This document shows, in pieces, positions 1 to 4,541 of a DNA stretch of 5,313 nt (the first letter of the stretch is position 1; the number at the start of each line of letters is the position of its first letter). The notes under the pieces are model-generated. The model was not told where the DNA came from and did no database searches. It was given only the letters and a program-made list of their open reading frames with translations. Position numbers and translations under genes: made by a program. Source of the stretch: Chloroflexota bacterium (lineage in GTDB: Bacteria > Chloroflexota > Anaerolineae > Anaerolineales > UBA4823); the NCBI GenBank assembly GCA_021849525.1, contig JAJZSS010000160.1, positions 1 to 5,313 of the forward strand, written 5' to 3'.

Positions 1-195
1 GCTGGCAACCGCAATCCCGCCCATCCCACAGCCATCGCTCTCGACGAATGTGAACAGGCGTTTTTCTTTTTGGGGCAGGTCAAGATTCAATACCTTTCCC
101 GCCAGCATGCCCATCCGTACCCCCAATACCTGGCGCGGGCAGAGTTTGTGGTGGCGGGCGGCTGAGCGTGCCAGTAATTCTGCGAGGGTTTCCAC
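1..195 (-). CDS. FmdE-family protein, 3' end cut by the window edge
   Basis: Reading the complement from a GTG at 195-193 gives 65 residues in an open frame that leaves the window at base 1. The start is supported by AGGAG (complement of 205-209) nine bases upstream; this ribosome site overlaps the TAG stop of the preceding ecfT, so the two are close-coupled with a 12-base gap. The protein begins METLAELLARSAARHHKLCP and shows the hallmarks of the FmdE domain (formylmethanofuran dehydrogenase subunit E family): a His/Cys motif near residues 15-19 (HHKLC), then QVLGVRMGML (22-31), LPQKEKRL (40-47) and FVESDGCGMGGIAVA (50-64) with the second conserved Cys at 56. Many relatives have HGHxCPG where this has HHKLCPR, so one motif His is replaced by Lys17. 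The family binds metal through Cys/His and recurs near Mo/W enzyme genes; its biochemical role outside methanogens is unsettled. Any C-terminal zinc-finger portion lies outside the window. Confidence 0.85.
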   Translation of the reverse strand, partial: METLAELLARSAARHHKLCPRQVLGVRMGMLAGKVLNLDLPQKEKRLFTFVESDGCGMGGIAVAS

Positions 196-207
196 GATAA
201 GAATCTC

Positions 208-945
208 CTACACCGGTATGAACACAAATGCCAGCAGTCCGGGCAGGCTGACCGCCAGGATTGCCCAATCCAGCTTTCCGATCTTAATCGGCATGCTCCG
301 GGCGCACTCGGGCAAAAAGGCGCGGGCTTCGGCAGCCAGGGCTATCTCTTCTGCCCGGCTGAGCGCGCCAGCGATGATCGTTACCGCCAACAAGCGCAGG
401 CCGCGCAGGCGCTGCTTGCGTAAACCGCCGCGCATCCACAGGCTACGCCAGGCATTTTGCGCCGACTGGAGCAGGCCGGGCAGCAGATTCAAAGCTACTC
501 CTACCGAGAAGCCCAGCCCGTGCATGCCGGCGCGTTCCAGCAAGCCGGCGACCGAGGAAATATCGACCGAGCTGGTCATACCCTGAATGGCGACCAGCAC
601 GACCAGGACACGCAGGGCGATCTGCATGCCGCTCAGCAAGCCTTCGGACGAATAGGGAATCCCTGCCAGGCTGCGATCCAAATCACCGATCAAGAACAGC
701 GGCGGCAGTGCCATCAAGCCAATCATCACCAGCCAGCGCAGGCGCATCAGGCTGCGGAAGGCCTGCGGGTAGACCAGAGCTGCTGCCAGCAGGCAAACCA
801 CCGCGGCCCATGGCAAACGCTGGGCTGGCGTGAGCATGACTGCGGCGATGGAAAAGAAAAAGATCGCCAGGTAGCCAACCGTACCCAGATATTGTTCTTT
901 GAAAGAAGTCGGTAAGCCCAGGCTCAGGCTGCGCTGAGAGATCAT
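208..945 (-). CDS. ecfT: EcfT: ECF transporter transmembrane coupling protein (CbiQ family)
   Basis: This 245-residue membrane protein is the transmembrane scaffold of an energy-coupling-factor importer: it links ATP hydrolysis by the ABC subunits to toppling of the S component. Hydrophobic segments lie at about 22-38, 46-60, 70-87, 105-122, 145-160 and 225-243. Between them is the long cytoplasmic coupling region, with AWRSLWMRGG (165-174) and SRAEEIALAAEARAF (196-210). The second matches the coupling-helix motif of EcfT/CbiQ (typically RAEELALAMEARGF), except that ARG reads ARA at 207-209. Length is normal for the family. The ATG at 945-943 overlaps the TGA of the upstream lipoprotein gene (ATGA) and has no good ribosome site, so translation is probably coupled. 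The CbiQ resemblance does not imply cobalt: no CbiM/CbiN is present. The ATPase and S component lie upstream in the same operon. Confidence 0.88.
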   Translation of the reverse strand: MISQRSLSLGLPTSFKEQYLGTVGYLAIFFFSIAAVMLTPAQRLPWAAVVCLLAAALVYPQAFRSLMRLRWLVMIGLMALPPLFLIGDLDRSLAGIPYSSEGLLSGMQIALRVLVVLVAIQGMTSSVDISSVAGLLERAGMHGLGFSVGVALNLLPGLLQSAQNAWRSLWMRGGLRKQRLRGLRLLAVTIIAGALSRAEEIALAAEARAFLPECARSMPIKIGKLDWAILAVSLPGLLAFVFIPV

Positions 946-1406
946 TTGATTATCTGAAGCTCTACCAGCATCCGGGCATTGAGCTTGCCTTCCGCGCCGG
1001 GCAGCACCATGCGGAACGCGCCATCATCCTCGGCCAAATCGCCATCGGCGCGGGCATAAGCCAGGATAATATCATCTGCCAATAGCTGGCTGATATCGTA
1101 ATTCAAAGAATAACCATCACTGGCGACAGCTTTGATCGCCTTGACCTGGGTCGGATCGATACCGGCGTCCTCGAGTAGTGCAGCGATGGTAACGCCTATA
1201 TAAGTCACGTCTTTGAAGGCTGCCTGAGTGGCAGGCAGCGCTTCCAGGTCGGAGCGGGTATAAGACTTGCTGGTCTCACCTCCGGAAATCACCAGGGTTG
1301 GGTTGCTTTCAGAGCTCGTATTTTGATCTTCAGTCGGGTTGGCGGATGCACAGGCCGATAACAATGCAATTGATAGTACGAGAATAAGGAGCAGTAAGCG
1401 TTTCAT
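942..1406 (-). CDS. Lipoprotein with reduced molybdopterin-oxidoreductase-like (SUOX-fold) domain
   Basis: The 154-residue product starts with a lipoprotein signal: MKR, a hydrophobic stretch (4-16) and the lipobox LSAC with Cys19, so it should be lipid-anchored outside the cytoplasmic membrane. A Ser/Asn/Glu-rich linker (20-36) follows. The body (37-154) resembles the sulfite-oxidase-like molybdopterin-binding domain in reduced form: LVISGGETSKSYTRSDLEAL (38-57), TYIGVTIAALLEDAGI (68-83), ASDGYS (95-100), DDIILAYARADGDLAEDDGA (111-130) and FRMVLPG (131-137). In catalytic SUOX proteins a Cys in the segment before the WxGV-like motif coordinates Mo; here that segment (LPATQAAFKDVTYIGV) has none, so catalysis is unlikely. 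GAAGGA lies nine bases before the ATG. It sits 28 bases after the S-component gene and overlaps ecfT by four bases. I infer a binding or delivery role for the transporter; the domain assignment is from motif recall only. Confidence 0.78.
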   Translation of the reverse strand: MKRLLLLILVLSIALLSACASANPTEDQNTSSESNPTLVISGGETSKSYTRSDLEALPATQAAFKDVTYIGVTIAALLEDAGIDPTQVKAIKAVASDGYSLNYDISQLLADDIILAYARADGDLAEDDGAFRMVLPGAEGKLNARMLVELQIIK

Positions 1407-1434
1407 TTTGTTTTTTCCTTCTGTTTAGTTCAGT

Positions 1435-2043
1435 TTACAAAATATTCGTGCTAGTGACCGGCCGCCCCAGCCGGACTTGCAGCAGCCGGGCGATATCCCA
1501 GCTCAACCAGCCAACCACCGCGCCGATGGCCAGGTGAATAGCCAGCAGGGCTGCCACGATCCAGATGGCTGCCGATGGATCTAACCCCAGGAGCTGGTTG
1601 CCGCGATCGAGTAAGTCCAGCCAGACGGTGAATACCGTCCGCCCGAAGAGCAGCGGCCCGGTGACGAAGGGCTGCAGCAGTACCCAGGCTACCCCCAGCG
1701 CACCCGCCAAGACGAAGCCACTCCGGCGCGGCCTGCCCAGCATTGAGAGCACGATCTCGGCTACCAGGGCTTCGGTGAGGATACCAACCATCGGCCCGAG
1801 GATAACCCCGCCCAGGCTGAACAACTTGAGCAGCGTGGCGATGACCCCGATGAACAGGGTCGAGCCGCGCCGTGGGACAAAAGCTCTACCCACCAGGGCA
1901 ATGGTCAGCCCGATGGCAGCGAGCACAACTCCGCTCAACGGGATATTTAAGGTTTTTAGTAAAGCTCCCAGGCTGATTTCGACCAGACCCCACAGGGCGC
2001 CGAAAACTGCCAGGGTCGCAAGCTCACGTGTGGATAATTTCAT
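1435..2043 (-). CDS. Putative ECF transporter S component (substrate-binding membrane subunit)
   Basis: The 202-residue protein MKLSTRELATLAVFGALWG... is almost entirely membrane-embedded, with six likely helices at about 8-28, 35-55, 62-82, 83-101, 109-132 and 158-180. That is the size and topology of ECF S components, which bind the substrate. The frame is open up to 2106, but the ATG at 2043-2041 is chosen because GGAGG (complement of 2050-2054) lies six bases upstream and the added residues are charged and non-membrane. With this start the gene overlaps the end of the ATPase gene by 20 bases. Conserved-looking polar points inside membrane segments (W18, E22, K73, E91, E96) may line the substrate site. 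I do not recognise it as any vitamin-specific S component (RibU, ThiT, BioY, FolT and others), so specificity is open. It sits between the ATPase and EcfT genes, which supports the role. Confidence 0.75.
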   Translation of the reverse strand: MKLSTRELATLAVFGALWGLVEISLGALLKTLNIPLSGVVLAAIGLTIALVGRAFVPRRGSTLFIGVIATLLKLFSLGGVILGPMVGILTEALVAEIVLSMLGRPRRSGFVLAGALGVAWVLLQPFVTGPLLFGRTVFTVWLDLLDRGNQLLGLDPSAAIWIVAALLAIHLAIGAVVGWLSWDIARLLQVRLGRPVTSTNIL

Positions 2044-3505
2044 GGCTGGCCTCCGTTTGTGCTGCCGTTGAAAATTGGATTTTTCCGATCCGCTCGATTT
2101 GCCCACTCCGCAGCAGGATGACTCTCTGAGCGTAACGATGGACCAGTTTATAGTCGTGGGAGATCAATAGAATCGTAGTGCCTTGCTGATTGAGCACCTG
2201 TAAGAAATTCATCAGGCGCTGCAGGTGGCCCCAATCCTGCCCCAGGGTTGGCTCATCAAGGATCAGCAAGCGCGGGCGGAGGCTCAGGCAGGCGGCCAGG
2301 GTGGTGCGCTGCTGCTGGCCTACGGAAAGCGCCAGCGGACGGCGCGGGCGCAAGTCCCAGATATCGGCTTCGTGCATGATCTGGTTATGCTGTTGGGGAT
2401 CAAAGCAGTCATAATTATGAGGGCCGAAGGCGACTTCTTCATCGACCGAGTCGGTAAATAGCTGCTCCTGGGGATCCTGAAAAAGCAAAGCCACATCCAG
2501 ACCGGGTCGCGGGCGGGCGCCGCCGGCGAAACGGACTGCCCCAGATTGAGGCTTGATCAAACCGGCTGCCACCATTGCCAGCGTGGATTTTCCCGCACCA
2601 TTGTCTCCGACCAGGGCGGCAAATTCACCTGGAAACAGGCTGAGCTGGATATCCCGGATGATCTGGTGCCCATTGAACCCGGCCGAAACGTGATCCAGGG
2701 ATAGCAGGGGCTGGTACTCTGGATGTAAATTGCCATTGGATTGGATCAATTCTTCCCAGGATACGGAAGGCTCCTCGGTGGGGCGGCGCAGGCCCAGGCG
2801 CAGCCGGATATCTCTATCGGCAAAGACTACTGCTGGGGCGCCATCTGCAATGATCCCACCATCTTCCAGGAGGATCACTCGCCCGGCAAGTTGGGCAGCT
2901 TCCGCCAGGCGGTGCTCAATCAGGACGATGGTGATGCCATAGTCAGCCTGCAGGGCTGCCAGGGTTTCCATGACCCGGCGTGTGTTGGGCACGTCCAGAC
3001 TTGCCGTTGGTTCGTCCAGCACCAGCACCTGGGTCCGCATGGCCAGGGCGGCCGCGATCGCCAGACACTGTTTTTGACCACCGGAGAGAGCAGCAGGCCT
3101 TACGTGGCGCAGATCATACAGGCCGGTTGCCTGCAAAGCCCACCGCACCCGTTCTTGAACGTCAAAATCGTCCAATCCCAGGTTGCGTGGTCCGAAGGCG
3201 ACTTCGTCTTCGACGCGCAGGTGAAAGAGCTGTGAAGCCGGGCGTTGAAACACCATGCCAACTTTTTGGGCAATGGTGGGAATGGTCTGGCTCAGGGTGT
3301 CCAGGCCTGCCACCTGGATCTGTCCCTCAACTTGAGCGGGGATGGCGTGCGGAATCAAGCCGCAGATCACCCGCCCCAGAGTGCTTTTCCCACAACCAGA
3401 AGGCCCGGTAATCAACACACATTCCCCGGCTGCGATATCCAGGTTAATCTCATGCAGGGCGGGGATAGTCCCGTAATTCACGCTCAGGTTTTGGATATGG
3501 ATCAT
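2024..3505 (-). CDS. ecfA: Fused double ABC ATPase of ECF transporter (EcfA-EcfA')
   Basis: This 493-residue protein carries two complete ABC ATPase domains and would energise the ECF importer from the cytoplasmic side, replacing the usual separate EcfA1/EcfA2 pair. Domain 1 (about 1-235): Walker A GPSGCGKST (34-42), Q-loop Gln87 in VFQRP, signature LSGGQ (140-144), Walker B VLVLDEP with Asp164/Glu165, switch His198. Domain 2 (about 266-475): Walker A GDNGAGKST (300-308), Q-loop Gln343, signature LSVGQ (393-397), Walker B LLILDEP with Asp417/Glu418, switch His450. Both FGP motifs after the Q-loops (AFGPRN, AFGPHN) are typical of the EcfA/CbiO branch. A linker of about 30 residues joins the domains. 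All catalytic residues are present in both halves. The ATG at 3505 overlaps the TGA of the upstream NTPase gene (ATGA) with only a poor ribosome site, suggesting translational coupling. Confidence 0.93.
   Translation of the reverse strand: MIHIQNLSVNYGTIPALHEINLDIAAGECVLITGPSGCGKSTLGRVICGLIPHAIPAQVEGQIQVAGLDTLSQTIPTIAQKVGMVFQRPASQLFHLRVEDEVAFGPRNLGLDDFDVQERVRWALQATGLYDLRHVRPAALSGGQKQCLAIAAALAMRTQVLVLDEPTASLDVPNTRRVMETLAALQADYGITIVLIEHRLAEAAQLAGRVILLEDGGIIADGAPAVVFADRDIRLRLGLRRPTEEPSVSWEELIQSNGNLHPEYQPLLSLDHVSAGFNGHQIIRDIQLSLFPGEFAALVGDNGAGKSTLAMVAAGLIKPQSGAVRFAGGARPRPGLDVALLFQDPQEQLFTDSVDEEVAFGPHNYDCFDPQQHNQIMHEADIWDLRPRRPLALSVGQQQRTTLAACLSLRPRLLILDEPTLGQDWGHLQRLMNFLQVLNQQGTTILLISHDYKLVHRYAQRVILLRSGQIERIGKIQFSTAAQTEASHEIIHT
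2050..2055 (-). promoter_or_regulatory. Ribosome binding site fixing the S-component start
   Basis: CGGAGG on the minus strand lies six bases before the ATG at 2043. It is the strongest Shine-Dalgarno sequence in the operon and decides between this ATG and the upstream ATG at 2106. It lies inside the last codons of the ATPase gene. Confidence 0.8.
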
Positions 3506-4092
3506 AGAGTCTGGCTTTCCCCAACCGCCGCACTGCGGGTAACATTCAGCACCTTGGCCCAGGGCCAGCGCTCCAGCGCGGCAGCCAGGAGCGAGGGCCG
3601 CACGACCACACAGGCCAGGCGATATTGGCCCTCGGCGATCAATTTAAGGCCGCTGGTCAGGCCGTCATTTTCCAACAGCTCAAGCGGCCCTAATTCATCG
3701 ATAATTAACAAGTCGGTAGGAGGAAGATTCAAGAGTACCGCGTTGCCCCAGGCCAGTACCGGATCGCTGAACAACCAGTTGTGGGTTCTCTTGCCGTGAA
3801 CCGCGGGTGATTGGTCAGCAGGGCGGCGCTCGGCCAGGCGTTTGCGCTCGCCGCTGGTGATATCGACCAGGTCGATCGCGATTTTGCTCCCGGAATCAAA
3901 TACGGCTGGAGAAATCAAACCGCGAGGACGTAGACCCCTTGCCAGGGCGCGTTCGATCAAGGCGCGGCACCAGGTAGTCTTCCCGGCTTCACTCACCCCG
4001 GTTATGAGGACGAGCAATTTTGGGGTATCAGGTTGCGAAAAAAAACTCGCCAGAAGAGAATCTGGCGAGTAGAATAGTTCTTGCTCGGACAC
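3502..4092 (-). CDS. THEP1-type P-loop nucleoside-triphosphatase (NTPase_1 family), first gene of the operon
   Basis: Numbered from the GTG at 4092-4090, the product is 196 residues. It has Walker A GVSEAGKTT (32-40, Lys38), then a segment characteristic of THEP1/NTPase_1 proteins, GLISPAVFDSGSKIAIDLVD (58-77) followed by ITSGERKRLA (78-87), Walker B LLIIDELGPLEL (128-139, Asp132/Glu133), and a late VVVRPSLLAAALERW (162-176). The family hydrolyses nucleoside triphosphates; its role beside ECF transporters is unknown. Start: the frame extends to an ATG at 4167 (221 residues), but that ATG touches the riboswitch P5-like stem and lacks a clear ribosome site; an ATG at 4113 is also poor. The GTG at 4092 has AAAGGAG (complement of 4097-4103) four bases upstream. 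An intrinsic terminator at 4038-4070 falls inside the first codons of every one of these starts; a TTG at 4017, just before the first beta strand where relatives often begin, would avoid it but has no ribosome site. It overlaps ecfA by four bases. Confidence 0.8.
   Translation of the reverse strand: MSEQELFYSPDSLLASFFSQPDTPKLLVLITGVSEAGKTTWCRALIERALARGLRPRGLISPAVFDSGSKIAIDLVDITSGERKRLAERRPADQSPAVHGKRTHNWLFSDPVLAWGNAVLLNLPPTDLLIIDELGPLELLENDGLTSGLKLIAEGQYRLACVVVRPSLLAAALERWPWAKVLNVTRSAAVGESQTL
4038..4070 (-). terminator. Intrinsic terminator in the operon leader (candidate attenuator)
   Basis: On the minus strand ACTCGCCAGA (4070-4061) and TCTGGCGAGT (4054-4045) form a perfect 10-bp stem with a six-base loop, followed at once by eight T (4045-4038). 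This is a textbook rho-independent terminator, active only in the minus direction; on the plus strand no T-run follows. No gene ends upstream of it, so it can only act on the operon's own leader. It lies about 90 bases downstream of the riboswitch-like fold, the place expected for an expression platform. It overlaps the N-terminal codons of the NTPase reading frame. Confidence 0.85.
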
Positions 4093-4157
4093 AGTTCTCC
4101 TTTCCAATTCCATCTCGGTTTGACCTGAGATTTCGGGAGGTGAGGCGTTGAGGTCCG

Positions 4158-4262
4158 TCTCACCCATCCACTTCAGCGTTAGGCTGAAATGGCCCCCATT
4201 GATCGGGGGTCGGCCTTAATCGCAACGCCTGGCAAGGGTCAGTGGCTCTAAGGCTCGGAGAA
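4158..4262 (-). promoter_or_regulatory. Moco/Tuco-type riboswitch candidate
   Basis: Read on the minus strand from 4262, the leader has CTCCGA (4260-4255), then GCCTTA (4254-4249) pairing with TAAGGC (4218-4213) as a 6-bp P2-like stem. The stem encloses a 30-base arm ending GTTGCGAT. After it come GACCCCC, a 5-bp hairpin CCCCC/GGGGG (4209-4205 with 4197-4193) and a 10-bp hairpin CCATTTCAGC / GCTGAAGTGG (4192-4183 with 4177-4168, one G-U) capped by CTAAC. A short outer pairing TCTC/GAGA (4261-4258 with 4161-4158) could close it. From memory, CUCCGAGCC, GGCCGACC followed by a GC hairpin, and the CAGCCUAACGCUG hairpin match the consensus of the molybdenum cofactor RNA motif, which regulates Mo/W cofactor biosynthesis, transport and enzyme genes. 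The helices are seen; the class assignment is recall, not a covariance search. The first ATG of the downstream frame (4167) falls within it. Confidence 0.75.
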
Positions 4263-4284
4263 AAAATATTCGGTTGTTAATCTC

Positions 4285-4316
4285 TGGCATTCTGCCATAA
4301 GCCTGGAGGCTTTATG
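4285..4316 (-). other. Two overlapping small hairpins in the 5' leader
   Basis: Upstream of the riboswitch-like fold the minus-strand leader can form CATAAAGCC / GGCTTATG (4316-4308 with 4303-4296, one bulged A, loop TCCA) and TGGCA / TGCCA (4297-4293 with 4289-4285, loop GAA). They share two bases, so they compete slightly. The T6 run at 4261-4266 lies too far downstream for either to be a terminator. Function unknown. Confidence 0.35.
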
Positions 4317-4331
4317 CAGTCTTGCATTTTG

Positions 4332-4361
4332 ATAATATCACAAATTTGGGAAATTAATCAC
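4332..4361 (-). promoter_or_regulatory. Weak promoter candidate for the transporter operon
   Basis: The minus strand has TATTAT (4337-4332), five of six matches to the -10 consensus, with a poor -35-like GTGATT (4361-4356) at 18-base spacing. A start near 4325 would give a leader containing the whole riboswitch-like fold. The -10 is embedded in a perfect 11-base palindrome TGATATTATCA (4340-4330), which could also be an operator. Supported by position more than by sequence. Confidence 0.35.
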
Positions 4362-4365
4362 GAAT

Positions 4366-4401
4366 AAACTCATGTTATGGACAGACAATTGACATGTGTT
4401 T
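4366..4401. promoter_or_regulatory. Imperfect 10-bp inverted repeat, possible operator between the divergent genes
   Basis: AAACTCATGT (4366-4375) and ACATGTGTTT (4392-4401) are inverted copies with one mismatch, separated by 16 bases. The right arm overlaps TTGACA (4389-4394), a perfect -35 hexamer for the plus strand, although no good -10 follows at 16-18 bases. Such a dyad between two divergent transcripts could bind a dimeric regulator; no regulator gene is visible in the window. Confidence 0.35.
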
Positions 4402-4430
4402 TCGTCCGAGGATGAAAGGCGTTTATAGCA

Positions 4431-4494
4431 GAAGCAGGTTAAAATCAGAGTATTCTATGGCGTTGATCGTCGTGCCTGCTTTAATCGAAGCAGG
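4431..4494 (+). promoter_or_regulatory. Mutually exclusive stems in the serC leader
   Basis: GAAGCAGG occurs twice (4431-4438 and 4487-4494), with CCTGCTT (4475-4481) between the copies. CCTGCTT can pair over 7 bp (plus flanking G-U) with either copy, giving two alternative hairpins. The second is compact (six-base loop) and ends eight bases before an AGGAG. No T-run follows, so if functional it would act on translation or RNA stability rather than as a terminator. The arrangement resembles attenuator switching but could be chance. Confidence 0.3.
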
Positions 4495-4541
4495 GTAATA
4501 ATAGGAGAATTACTGTTGAAAATAATCAGAGGATGGAAGCG

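Noticed and set aside
457..915. Plus-strand open frame of 152 codons opposite ecfT
   Set aside because: Its Gln/His-rich, His-Gln-repeat-like composition is what the complement of a hydrophobic gene gives. No ribosome site or family motif.
1565..2071. Long plus-strand open frame opposite the S-component gene
   Set aside because: It is antisense to a well-supported membrane protein gene, is low-complexity and Ser/Pro/Arg-rich, and has no recognisable domain. It is a shadow of the real frame.
2741..3235. Plus-strand frames opposite the ABC ATPase (also 3245-3799)
   Set aside because: They are antisense to two complete ABC domains with all motifs intact. No coding evidence of their own.
208..3505. 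Cobalt/nickel importer (CbiMNQO) assignment
   Set aside because: The ATPase and EcfT resemble CbiO/CbiQ, but there is no CbiM-like protein with an N-terminal His motif and no CbiN. The S-component-like protein and the other genes do not point to cobalt.
4093..4167. N-terminal extension of the NTPase from the ATG at 4167
   Set aside because: The ATG adjoins the riboswitch P5-like stem, has no clear ribosome site, and the added 25 residues are polar with no family resemblance. It is kept as an alternative only.
4261..4266. T6 run on the minus strand as a terminator upstream of the riboswitch
   Set aside because: The nearest stem ends about 18 bases before the run, so there is no hairpin directly joined to the T-tract.
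4330..4340. FNR-type box (TTGAT...ATCA)
   Set aside because: TTGATAATATCAC has only three bases between the half-sites, not four, and the second half is imperfect. It is better described as a short palindrome over the -10 candidate.
4389..4428. Complete plus-strand serC promoter using TTGACA
   Set aside because: The -35 is perfect, but the bases at the correct spacing (about 4411-4418) do not resemble a -10. The next TATA-like sequence, TTATAG at 4423, is 28 bases away.
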